This document shows positions 26,681 to 34,284 of a stretch of DNA of 42,862 bases, in pieces. The notes under the pieces are model-generated. The model had not been told where the DNA came from. It saw only the letters and a list, made by a program, of their open reading frames with translations, and did no database searches. Source of the DNA: Novosphingobium sp. FKTRR1 (lineage in GTDB: Bacteria > Pseudomonadota > Alphaproteobacteria > Sphingomonadales > Sphingomonadaceae); NCBI RefSeq assembly GCF_020404405.1, contig NZ_JAIZDA010000032.1:1-42862 (forward strand), in the 5' to 3' direction. The translations under genes and the position numbers were made by a program. How positions within the stretch are numbered: position 1 is the stretch's first letter; every line of letters begins with the position of its first letter.

Positions 26681-26836
26681 AGCAACCCGGTCCCATGCAA
26701 AGGCAATGGTTTGTCACGCAAATTTCGGGCGGCTCGATTGCTTGACCCGGCAAACGGGCTCGATGCGCGCTTCGACGATGTCGTGCGTGACAATGAATTT
26801 GCGAACGCCTCTCGACGTCTGCACTCAAGTCGCGTA

Positions 26837-26851
26837 TGAGAATGACTCTCA
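26837..26851 (+). promoter_or_regulatory. Fur-like box upstream of tonB-piuC-oxidase operon
   Basis: TGAGAATGACTCTCA is a 7-1-7 dyad with six of seven matching positions, close to the GAGAATGATTCTC style of classical Fur boxes. It ends 35 nt before the tonB ATG, a position where a bound repressor would block initiation. Confidence 0.7.
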
Positions 26852-26886
26852 ATAACGGTCTTTGCCAATTGGACAGGTCGCGAATC

Positions 26887-27669
26887 ATGAGCAGTCTTGC
26901 CGTTCTCGCATCTCCGCCGCGCATGGCGCTGGCTCGTCCGGCCTCGCAGTCCGAGGTGCCGGTGCGCGTTGTCGTGCCTGCGAACGACGGTTGGGAACCG
27001 TCTGCCTACACGCCCGGTTCGCGCAGTCGGCTGGGAGCGGGCGCAGCGGCGCTGGCGGTCGTCGGCGGGCTGTTCCTCGCACTGATGTCGGCGGGCGTGA
27101 TCGGCGGCAAGGCCGAGCGGACGGTGGTCACGGCGGTGCGTCTGTCGCAAGACCTGCCGCCCCCTCCGCCTCCGCCGGCAGAGGCAAGCGCATTGCGTCC
27201 TGACCGCCCGGTTTCGCCGCTCGCTGCGCCGCCGCCGCTGGTATCGTTGCCCGCCCCGGTCGAAATCGCAGCGCCAATGCCCGTCGCGCCTGCCCCGCAA
27301 CCGAGTGCGCCCGCTCCGGTGCAGGCAGCCGCTCCTGCGCCGGTGATTGCACCCGCACCTGCTCCGGCCGCCGTTGCGACGATGGCGACAGGGCGCGACT
27401 TGACCGCCAACCTGATCGCGGCGCAGGCCCCGCGCTATCCCATCGATTCGCGGCGCAACCGCGAACAGGGTACGGTCGTGCTGCTCGTCACCGTCGGGCT
27501 GGATGGCAAAGTCGCGGCGATCTCGCTGTCGCGCAGCAGCGGCTTCGACCGGCTCGATCGCGCAGCGCTGGGCGCGGTACGGCAGTGGCGCTGGTCGCCC
27601 ACGCGCGAAGCCGGGATCGCGATGATGGTGCAGGGACTGGTGCAGATTCCCTTCGTGCTGCAGGGTTGA
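26887..27669 (+). CDS. tonB: Energy transducer TonB
   Basis: A 260-residue TonB. The order is a 48-residue cytoplasmic start, one membrane helix (about 49-74), a long Pro/Ala-rich periplasmic spacer beginning LPPPPPPPAEAS (about 85-165), and a C-terminal TonB domain containing APRYPIDSRRNREQGTVVL and a GFDRLDRAALGAVRQWRWSP strand-helix. It couples the proton motive force, through ExbB/ExbD, to outer-membrane receptors; ExbB and ExbD are not in the window. The 48-residue cytoplasmic segment is longer than usual. ATG 26887 is chosen; the frame extends 17 codons upstream into the Fur-like box, which argues against an earlier start. It is first in the operon with piuC and an FMN oxidase. Confidence 0.9.
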   Translation: MSSLAVLASPPRMALARPASQSEVPVRVVVPANDGWEPSAYTPGSRSRLGAGAAALAVVGGLFLALMSAGVIGGKAERTVVTAVRLSQDLPPPPPPPAEASALRPDRPVSPLAAPPPLVSLPAPVEIAAPMPVAPAPQPSAPAPVQAAAPAPVIAPAPAPAAVATMATGRDLTANLIAAQAPRYPIDSRRNREQGTVVLLVTVGLDGKVAAISLSRSSGFDRLDRAALGAVRQWRWSPTREAGIAMMVQGLVQIPFVLQG

Positions 27670-27679
27670 GGCTGCGGCG

Positions 27680-28360
27680 ATGATGCTGCGCGTGCCCGGC
27701 GTGCTGAATGCCGACGATCTGGCCGAGATGCGCGAGGCGTTGGCCCAAGCCGAATGGCAGGACGGTCGCGCCACCGCCGGGCATCTGGCGGTTCAGGCCA
27801 AGGCCAACCTGCAGTTGCCGCTCGATAGTCCGGTGGCCCACGCGCTTGGCCAGCGCATCCTGCAACGGCTGGGCGAGACCCCGCTGTTCATCGCCGCCGC
27901 ATTGCCGTTGCGCGTGCTGCCGCCGCGCTTCAACCGCTACGAAGGTGGCGGCACTTATGGTTCGCACATCGACAACGCGCTGTTCCGGATGCCGGGCAGC
28001 GATACATATGTCAGAACCGACATATCCTCCACCGTGTTCCTGTCCGATCCCGACGAGTACGAGGGGGGCGAACTGGTGGTGCAGGATTCCTATGGGGATC
28101 ATCGGGTCAAGCTGGCGGCGGGCGACATGGTGCTCTACCCAGGCACCAGCCATCACCATGTTACGCCGGTGACACGGGGCACGCGGCTGGCGGCGTTCTT
28201 CTGGACGCAAAGCCTTGTGCCAGCCGAAGCCGACCGCCGTAGCCTGTTCGAACTGGATCAGGCGATTCAGGCTTTGTCGGGCGATGCTCCCGATCATCCA
28301 TCGGTTGCGGCCTTGACCGGGGTCTATCACAATCTGCTGCGGCGCTGGTCGGTCACGTGA
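27680..28360 (+). CDS. piuC: Fe(II)/2-oxoglutarate-dependent PKHD-type hydroxylase (PiuC/YbiX)
   Basis: A 226-residue Fe(II)/2-oxoglutarate dioxygenase, the usual size for PiuC/YbiX. The iron ligands are His96 and Asp98 in GTYGSHIDNA and His159 in YPGTSHHHVTPVTRG; Arg169 of RGTRLAAFFW should bind 2-oxoglutarate. Family members are typically next to TonB-dependent siderophore receptors and are iron-regulated, but the substrate is not firmly established; modification or degradation of an imported siderophore is the usual suggestion. It starts 10 nt after tonB (ATG 27680 or 27683) and its stop codon overlaps the next start as GTGA, so translation of the three genes is coupled. Confidence 0.9.
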   Translation: MMLRVPGVLNADDLAEMREALAQAEWQDGRATAGHLAVQAKANLQLPLDSPVAHALGQRILQRLGETPLFIAAALPLRVLPPRFNRYEGGGTYGSHIDNALFRMPGSDTYVRTDISSTVFLSDPDEYEGGELVVQDSYGDHRVKLAAGDMVLYPGTSHHHVTPVTRGTRLAAFFWTQSLVPAEADRRSLFELDQAIQALSGDAPDHPSVAALTGVYHNLLRRWSVT

Positions 28361-29463
28361 CCCCGGAGCATGGCCCGGTGCAAGCATTGCCGCCCGATCT
28401 TGCCAGCCTGGCCGACTACGAACGCCATGCCGCATTGCGCTGCGATCCGTCGGTTTGGCAGCATATCGCGCACGGTGCGGGCGAAGCCAATCGGGCCGCA
28501 TTCGGACGCTGGGGCCTGCTTCCCCGGCCATTGGCCGATCCGGCGGGTGGATCGACCGCGACGACCCTGTTCGGACAGGCCCACGCCGCGCCGTTGCTGC
28601 TGGCCCCGGTCGCCTATCACGCATTGGTGCATCCGCAAGGCGAGCTGGCCACGGTGCGAGCCGCCACCGCACTTGAAACGACGACGGTGGCCAGCACGCT
28701 GTCGAGCGTCACGCTGGAGGACATCGCCGCCACTGCGCAAGCCGCGGCGGTGGAACTGCGCCGCACCGCACCGCCGCCACTTTGGTTCCAGCTTTATCTG
28801 CAGCCCGATTTCGCGCGCAGCCTGGCGCTTGTCCGGCGCGCCGAGCAGGCCGGGTATGGCGTGCTGGTGGTCACGGTCGATGCCGCGATCAAACGGGCCG
28901 AGTTCACTTTGCCTCCCGGCGTTCGGGCCGCTAACCTTGCCGACGAGCCAGTGGCGCCCTTGCACAGCGCAGCGGTCGGGGCAGGGGGCGTGTTCGGCAG
29001 CGCGCTAGCCGCTCAGGCGCCGACCTGGGCCACGATCGAGCGGTTGCGCGCGGAAACCGGCTTGCCGCTGGTGATCAAGGGGCTGATGCATCCGGCCGAT
29101 GTGCTGCGCGCGCGCGATCTGGGTGCCGACGGCGTGATCGTGTCGAACCATGCCGGCCGGGTGGTCGATGGCGTGGCACCCGCTTTGACCCAGCTCGCCG
29201 TTGCGCGCGCGGCCGCAGGGCCGGACTATCCGCTGCTGTTCGACGGCGGGGTCCGCCGGGGCAGCGACGCGCTCAAGGCCATGGCGCTGGGTGCCGATGC
29301 GGTGCTGGTCGGACTGCCCCAGTTGCACGCACTGGCCGTGGGCGGCGTGGCCGGGGTGGCGCACATGTTGCACATCCTGCGCACCGAATTCGAGCTGGCC
29401 ATGGCGCAATGCGGCCTGACACGCGTTTCGGCGATCAACCGGGATTTGCTGGTCGGCCTGTGA
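28357..29463 (+). CDS. FMN-dependent alpha-hydroxy-acid oxidase/dehydrogenase
   Basis: A 368-residue TIM-barrel flavoprotein of the lactate oxidase/glycolate oxidase/LldD family. It contains APLLLAPVAYHALVHPQGEL, WFQLYLQPD, the VIKGLMHPADVLRARDLGAD segment with the FMN-contacting Lys, the active-site VSNHAGRVVDG with catalytic His265, and FDGGVRRGSDALKAMALGAD that binds the FMN phosphate. The common active-site sequence is SNHGGR, so the Gly-to-Ala change here is a deviation. It oxidises 2-hydroxy acids to 2-oxo acids. The start is GTG 28357, overlapping the piuC stop codon. Being in a Fur-boxed operon with tonB and piuC, it may act on a 2-hydroxy acid part of a siderophore, an inference. Confidence 0.85.
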   Translation: MTPEHGPVQALPPDLASLADYERHAALRCDPSVWQHIAHGAGEANRAAFGRWGLLPRPLADPAGGSTATTLFGQAHAAPLLLAPVAYHALVHPQGELATVRAATALETTTVASTLSSVTLEDIAATAQAAAVELRRTAPPPLWFQLYLQPDFARSLALVRRAEQAGYGVLVVTVDAAIKRAEFTLPPGVRAANLADEPVAPLHSAAVGAGGVFGSALAAQAPTWATIERLRAETGLPLVIKGLMHPADVLRARDLGADGVIVSNHAGRVVDGVAPALTQLAVARAAAGPDYPLLFDGGVRRGSDALKAMALGADAVLVGLPQLHALAVGGVAGVAHMLHILRTEFELAMAQCGLTRVSAINRDLLVGL

Positions 29464-29479
29464 TTGCCGCGCCGCGGAG

Positions 29480-30817
29480 TCATACCAGCGTGGCGACCAG
29501 TTCGTCGATGTCGACGCAGGCAAAGCCGATGGCGCTGTCCGAAATGCCATAGGGCATGAATAGCAGGTTCCCGACCGGTATTGCGCCGCACGTGTAGACC
29601 ACATTCGGGACATAGCCGACGCGGTCCTGATCCTTGGCGGCCAGCAGCGGGATGGCGCTGCGGCCCAGCACGATCGACGGATCATCGCGGTCGAGCAGCA
29701 GCGCCCCGATCGAATACTTGCGCATCGCGCCGACTCCATGGGTCAGTACCAGCCAGCCGTGGCGGGTCAGGATCGGGCTTCCGCAATTGCCGATCTGGAT
29801 GAACTCCCACGGGAACCGGGGTTCGAGCAGCAGAATGCCTTCATCGTTCCAGTGGTCGATGCGGTCCGATGACAGCAGATAAAGGTTCTTGCCGTCCTGC
29901 CGACCGAGCATGAAGTGACGGCCGCCGATGGTTTCGGGGAACAGCGCCATGCCCTTGTTGCGCCCGGCCCGGCCCGAGATCGGCTGCAAGGTGAAGTTGC
30001 GAAAGTCCTCGGTGATCAGCAGTTCCGACCGGATTTCGCGCCCGTTATAGGCCGTATACGTGCCGATCCAGCAATGCGCGCCATCTTCATCGGTGCAGCG
30101 CACCAGCCGCAAATCCTCAAGCCCGTTGCGCTGCGCGTCGGTCATCGGAAAGATCACCGTGCCCGACAACGTGCAATCGGCGTGGCGGTGGATGCGCACG
30201 GCATGATGCGCCAGCGGCTGTTCGGGGGCGTCGAGCGTGGCGGCGGTCGCGATCGGCGGCTGCGGCCACAGCGCGATGCCGGTGTGGATCGAGGCGATGC
30301 CCTCACGGAAAGCGATCGAACTGATGTGCCCTTCGCCGACCGCGCGCATCGACATGATGAAGCGCACTTCGCCTTCGCCCATGTCAGACTGATCGGGGTG
30401 AGGAACCACGCTGGGGTTCATCAGTGCCGCGGCGGCATAGCTGTATTCGTGGCAGAAATAGGCCCCGATCAGGCGGCGGCGGGCGGTCGAGATGAAATCC
30501 GGCACTTCGATGGCCGATGCCACCTCGGCGCAACGTTCCTCGAACACCGCTTCGATCTGCCAGTGGCGGACCGCGAAATCGTTGAGAATCCCGGCATATT
30601 CGGATTCGACCGTGGTCTCATCAAGGTCGAGGATGTCGGCAACCAGCTTTTCCGCGCGCGAGGTGTTGGCCGTCGTCGCCTGCCAGCCCAGATGGAATGG
30701 GCGGATCACCACGCGCGACGGGTCGGCATGAAGGCGCAGCGGGAACAGCCGCAAGATTCCGTCCGGACTGGGTTCCAGAGCATCGGCACGTTCGGTCAGG
30801 CCCACGATATGTGGCAT
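29480..30817 (-). CDS. GH130-family glycoside phosphorylase or hydrolase
   Basis: A 445-residue protein resembling GH130 enzymes: the RNGLEDLRLVRC stretch carries the conserved Glu-Asp-x-Arg with the proton-donor Asp, and later segments such as NEGILLLEPRFPWEFIQIGNCGSPIL and GWLVLTHGVG fit the five-bladed propeller. GH130 members phosphorolyse or hydrolyse beta-mannosides. ATG 30815-30817 is chosen, with GGAGA about 4 nt upstream; the frame extends 8 codons further. There is no signal peptide, so it acts in the cytoplasm. It diverges from a GT4 glycosyltransferase, a pairing that suggests mannose-containing oligosaccharide metabolism, but the pair's substrate is unknown. It converges with the FMN oxidase gene 16 nt away. 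Confidence 0.82.
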   Translation of the reverse strand: MPHIVGLTERADALEPSPDGILRLFPLRLHADPSRVVIRPFHLGWQATTANTSRAEKLVADILDLDETTVESEYAGILNDFAVRHWQIEAVFEERCAEVASAIEVPDFISTARRRLIGAYFCHEYSYAAAALMNPSVVPHPDQSDMGEGEVRFIMSMRAVGEGHISSIAFREGIASIHTGIALWPQPPIATAATLDAPEQPLAHHAVRIHRHADCTLSGTVIFPMTDAQRNGLEDLRLVRCTDEDGAHCWIGTYTAYNGREIRSELLITEDFRNFTLQPISGRAGRNKGMALFPETIGGRHFMLGRQDGKNLYLLSSDRIDHWNDEGILLLEPRFPWEFIQIGNCGSPILTRHGWLVLTHGVGAMRKYSIGALLLDRDDPSIVLGRSAIPLLAAKDQDRVGYVPNVVYTCGAIPVGNLLFMPYGISDSAIGFACVDIDELVATLV

Positions 30818-31190
30818 GTATTCTCCATTTCCGGCGCACAAGTCGCCGTCGGGTCCGGGGGTGGCCCGCCTGTGATGCCGATCCCCGCCTGTTAATGTGC
30901 TGAATGGCGCGGTTGTTCCCGCAGTTCTGCCCTAAATCGCGCAGAGACCGGGCGCAAAGGCACACGAAAGCTGCCGAAGCGCAAGGTCAGAGGGGTTTCT
31001 ATGCCGGGTTTATGCCGATTTGACAGCACTTTGCCGGTGTTTGGCGCAAGTTCGCAGCGGTTCGTCGCACAAGTCGGCATACTGCACGGAACAGTGCGCG
31101 GGGCGGCCCGTTTCCCAATGCAGAACAGCCGAACTGCCACCGCGCAATCGGGGTTGCCGCTCACGCCGCACAGCACAGGAACCAGACTTC
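30818..31190. other. Divergent region between GH130 and GT4 genes
   Basis: 373 nt without a convincing gene. The open frame of the glycosyltransferase extends back to 31020 but has no coding character there. I saw short direct repeats (TATGCCG twice near 30999-31018) and a TTGACA at 31019-31024 with no matching -10. No strong hairpin or known operator was found. Confidence 0.4.
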
Positions 31191-32681
31191 ATGCCAGCAC
31201 CCGCGCCAGCCGCAGTCGCCAGCCGCCTTACCGGCCTACCTTGCAAGCCACAATCAGTTGGCAGCATCGCGCCCGCTCCGGCACTGGCTGACGAAGCGAC
31301 TGCCCGCTCTTCCCTGTTTGCACGACCGGCGGCCTCGGCCGATCCGCATCCGCTGCGGGTGGCACTGGTCGGCACTTATGCGCCGCTTAAGTGCGGGATC
31401 GCGACATTCACGGCCGATGTGCGGACGCAGCTGGCGCGCTATCATCCCGAAGTCACGGTTGATGTCCACGCGCTGGCGCAACCGGGTAGCTCCATAGCCT
31501 ATCCCGGCGCGACCGGCATCGTGGCCGGGCGGGAGCCTGCCGATTATGCATTGGCGGCGCGGCGCATCAACGAAAGTTGTGCGGATGTGGTATGGATTCA
31601 GCACGAATTCGGCATCTTTGGTGGCCCGGACGGAGCTTATGTCTGCGATCTGGTCGAGCAGATAATGGCGCCGGTCGTGCTGTCGCTGCACACCGTGCTG
31701 GCCGCTCCGGCGCCAGAGCAGGAGCATATCTTGCGGTTTCTGATCGGCCGTGCCAGCGCGATCATGGTGATGTCGCAGCATGGCCGGGACTTGCTGGTCA
31801 CGCGCTATGGTGCCGATCCTGCGACGGTACGCGTGATCGCCCATGGTGCGCCGGACCGCCCCTTCGGACGTGAAGACATGTTCAAGGCGCGGCTCGGACT
31901 GGCAGGCCGCGATGTCATCACAACCTTCGGACTGATTGGTCCCGGAAAAGGTCTGGAACGGATGATCGAGGCACTGCCCGCGATCGTGGAGCGCCATCCG
32001 CAGGTGCTCTATCGCATCATTGGCGCAACCCACCCCAATCTGGTGGCGCATCAGGGCGAGGCCTACCGCGAGGGCATTGAGGCGCTGGCGCAGCGACTTG
32101 GCGTGGAAGATCACATTGCCTGGGACAACCGCTTCCTCGATACCGACGACCTGCTTGACCAGCTTGAAGCCACCGAGATCTACGTCACGCCCTATCCCAA
32201 CCTGCAGCAATCGACGTCGGGCACGCTGAGTTATGCGGTCGCATTGGGCAAGGCGGTGGTTTCGACGCCATATCTTCATGCGCGCGAACTGTTGGCCGAC
32301 GGTGCCGGAGTGCTGGTCGAGCCGGATTCGAGCGAGGATCTGGCGCGTGCGATCAACGCGTTACTTGATGACCGGGCATTGCTGATGGAAACGCGGCGGC
32401 GTGCCTATGCGGTCGGCCGTCGCACGATCTGGCCGGAATTCGCCCACGCCAGCGCCGATCTGGTCCGCTCGGTGGTCCCGCCTATGGAAAAGTCAGCTCC
32501 ATTGCCAATGTCAGATTTGCGCGCAGCAGCAGGTCACGGGCTTGCCAGACGCGCAATCGCTACAAAAGCGCCAAGGTTCGCCACCAAACCGGCGCCGACC
32601 GGTGCGTTCCGAGGGGATCATTCCCCCGCGAACAAGCCGTTGTCGCCCAACTTGCTGTCGAACAGGGTTGCCGATGGCTGA
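31191..32681 (+). CDS. GT4-family glycosyltransferase
   Basis: A 496-residue glycosyltransferase. After an Ala/Pro-rich N-terminal stretch of about 55 residues, the GT-B N-terminal domain begins RVALVGTYAPLKCGIATFTADV, the phosphate-binding region, followed by a QHEFGIFGGPDGAYV segment. The C-terminal nucleotide-sugar domain has TTFGLIGPGKGLERMIEAL, the YVTPYPNLQQSTSGTLSYAV turn, and a PYLHARELLADGAGVLVEP acceptor-side segment. The last 60 or so residues are low-complexity. ATG 31191 has AGGAA about 10 nt upstream. Divergent from GH130, it may build or trim the same mannoside-type glycan, an inference from pairing. It ends 6 nt before tRNA-Val, which faces it. Confidence 0.85.
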   Translation: MPAPAPAAVASRLTGLPCKPQSVGSIAPAPALADEATARSSLFARPAASADPHPLRVALVGTYAPLKCGIATFTADVRTQLARYHPEVTVDVHALAQPGSSIAYPGATGIVAGREPADYALAARRINESCADVVWIQHEFGIFGGPDGAYVCDLVEQIMAPVVLSLHTVLAAPAPEQEHILRFLIGRASAIMVMSQHGRDLLVTRYGADPATVRVIAHGAPDRPFGREDMFKARLGLAGRDVITTFGLIGPGKGLERMIEALPAIVERHPQVLYRIIGATHPNLVAHQGEAYREGIEALAQRLGVEDHIAWDNRFLDTDDLLDQLEATEIYVTPYPNLQQSTSGTLSYAVALGKAVVSTPYLHARELLADGAGVLVEPDSSEDLARAINALLDDRALLMETRRRAYAVGRRTIWPEFAHASADLVRSVVPPMEKSAPLPMSDLRAAAGHGLARRAIATKAPRFATKPAPTGAFRGDHSPANKPLSPNLLSNRVADG

Positions 32682-32687
32682 AGGCGA

Positions 32688-32763
32688 TGGTGGGCGGTGA
32701 CGGGCTCGAACCGCCGACCCTCTCGGTGTAAACGAGATGCTCTACCAACTGAGCTAACCGCCC
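32688..32763 (-). tRNA. tRNA-Val (anticodon UAC)
   Basis: A 76-nt cloverleaf. The acceptor arms are GGGCGGT at the 5' end and ACCGCCC at the 3' end, followed by an encoded ACCA. The D arm is GCTC/GAGC, the anticodon stem TCTCG/CGAGA with loop TTTACAC giving anticodon TAC, and the T arm has GGTTCGAGCC. It reads leftward and is convergent with the GT4 gene. Confidence 0.97.
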
Positions 32764-32780
32764 GCTTTCGCGGAAGCGCG

Positions 32781-32809
32781 CTATTGCTTGGTTTCGGGGC
32801 GATAGTCAA
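32781..32809 (-). promoter_or_regulatory. Probable promoter of tRNA-Val
   Basis: On the reverse strand TTGACT (32804-32809) is followed 17 nt later by CAATAG (32781-32786), placing the transcript start about 10 nt before the tRNA 5' end. The -35 is good and the -10 is weak, but the spacing and position fit. Confidence 0.5.
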
Positions 32810-32946
32810 TGCTGGCGTCGCGACCAGAAAAGGCACGAGTGATCCCCTGATCGTGCAGAGAGTCCTGACCTCGCCCCGACGGCCGTCTGGCGGTCAGACC
32901 TGCGGAATTTGTCCACGCCGCCTAAGGGGTGGGGTGGCCATGCTGC

Positions 32947-34266
32947 TCACTGTGGATCATCCAGACTGAACTGGTCGTCATCTTCGTGGTAGGTGAAGAT
33001 TTCTGCGTAACGGCCCCAGTTGGTCACGGTCTTGAGCGTCTCGTCGGCAAAGTCCTCGCTCATGTGGTCTTCCAATTCGTCACGAAAGCGGCGCGCGGGG
33101 GCCTTGTGGCTGGTGCGTTCGTCAAGGATGCGACGGATGTGCTGGGCCAGTGGGACGTGCGCCAGCAGCGCCTCGCCGAACATGGCCTTGCGGGCGTCGA
33201 CCTCAGCGCCTGCATAACGCCGTGCAGACGGCGTCAGCACCAGTTCGGCACCGCGCAGTTCGGCAAAGCGCAACAGTTGCAGCGTTTCGGCCATCGGAAA
33301 CAGATCGTCGATTTCCAGATTCAGCGAGTCCGCCAGATCGGCCATGCTGGCTTGCCCGTTGAAGGGGGTGCCATCCACTTCTTCGATCAAGCCCGCCAGC
33401 GTGTTGGTCGAAACATGCGGAAATACCATCGCGATGCCCGTGCCCGGAAACACACCATCGCGTGCGGTCTGCGAGGAAGGCTGCTTTGCCGTCATGCGCG
33501 CGTAGATGTCATCGACCAGCGCGCGGAACGGTGGATCGAGCCGGTCGCGCGGGCGCGGGATCTCGACCTTGATTTCAGCCACCACGCGGCCGGGGTTGGA
33601 CGAGAACACCAGAATGCGGTCGCACATCTGCACCGCTTCCTCGATGTTGTGGGTGACGATCAGGATCGACTTGATCGGCATGCGCCCTTCGGACCAGAGG
33701 TCGAGCAGATCGGTGCGCAGCGTTTCTGCGGTCAGCACGTCGAGCGCCGAGAACGGCTCGTCCATCAGCAGCAGCGAAGGGTTGACCACCAGCGCGCGCG
33801 CCAGCCCCACACGCTGGCGCATGCCGCCCGACAGTTCCTTGGGATAGGCGTTCTCGAAGCCATCGAGGCCGATCAGGTCGATCGCGGCCAGCGCGCGGGT
33901 GCGGCGCTCGTCGGCGGGTACTTTCTGCGCCTCAAGCCCCAGCTCCACGTTTTCCTGTACCGTCAGCCAGGGAAACAGGGCGAACGTCTGGAATACCATC
34001 GCCACCGACGGTTCCGCGCAATCCTGACTGGCGATGCGCCGCACTTCACCCGTCCGCGGGCGGATCAAGCCGGCGATCGTGCGCAACAGCGTCGACTTGC
34101 CCGAGCCGGAACGGCCAAGCAATCCCACGACCTCGTTCTGGTAAAGCGTGAGATCGACGTTCTCGAGCACCAGATGGCCTCCGGGTGGCGGCCCGTAATA
34201 ATGGTTCAGGCCGCTGACCTCGATCAGTGGTTGGGTCGCTGCGCCCGAAAGTGCGTGAGTAGCCAT
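32947..34266 (-). CDS. NitT/TauT-type ABC transporter ATPase with C-terminal AAA-associated domain
   Basis: A 439-residue ATPase. The ABC domain (about 15-260) has Walker A GRSGSGKST, a Q-loop VFQTFALFPW, signature LSGGMRQRVGLARAL, Walker B LLLMDEPFSALD and the H-loop VTHNIEEA. The remaining 160 residues match the AAA-associated C-terminal domain found in a subset of nitrate/sulfonate-type ATPases, with EEVDGTPFNGQASMADLAD and a helical GWRY-like tail. Its function is to power substrate uptake by the adjacent permease. ATG 34264-34266 has GGGAG at about 7 nt. It is the last gene of the porin-permease-ATPase operon, 18 nt after the permease. No substrate-binding protein is encoded in the operon. 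Confidence 0.9.
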   Translation of the reverse strand: MATHALSGAATQPLIEVSGLNHYYGPPPGGHLVLENVDLTLYQNEVVGLLGRSGSGKSTLLRTIAGLIRPRTGEVRRIASQDCAEPSVAMVFQTFALFPWLTVQENVELGLEAQKVPADERRTRALAAIDLIGLDGFENAYPKELSGGMRQRVGLARALVVNPSLLLMDEPFSALDVLTAETLRTDLLDLWSEGRMPIKSILIVTHNIEEAVQMCDRILVFSSNPGRVVAEIKVEIPRPRDRLDPPFRALVDDIYARMTAKQPSSQTARDGVFPGTGIAMVFPHVSTNTLAGLIEEVDGTPFNGQASMADLADSLNLEIDDLFPMAETLQLLRFAELRGAELVLTPSARRYAGAEVDARKAMFGEALLAHVPLAQHIRRILDERTSHKAPARRFRDELEDHMSEDFADETLKTVTNWGRYAEIFTYHEDDDQFSLDDPQ

Positions 34267-34284
34267 GAGAAAGCTCCCGGAAGA

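Larger units (their letters stand above)
26533..26886. other. Divergent iron-regulated control region
   Basis: The 354-nt gap between the siderophore receptor and tonB contains no gene. It holds two separate Fur-like sites, at 26662-26680 for the receptor side and 26837-26851 for the tonB side. A possible receptor promoter is TTGCTA, 17 nt and TAAAGC on the reverse strand, with the Fur-like box in the spacer; the -10 is weak. Confidence 0.55.

Noticed and set aside
26533..27774. Extension of the siderophore receptor frame upstream of its GTG
   Set aside because: The extra codons run through the Fur-box region and across the tonB gene, have no coding character and would bury the signal peptide; the GTG has its own ribosome-binding site.
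32688..32763. tRNA-Val as an integration attachment site
   Set aside because: No integrase gene or repeated tRNA end is seen nearby.
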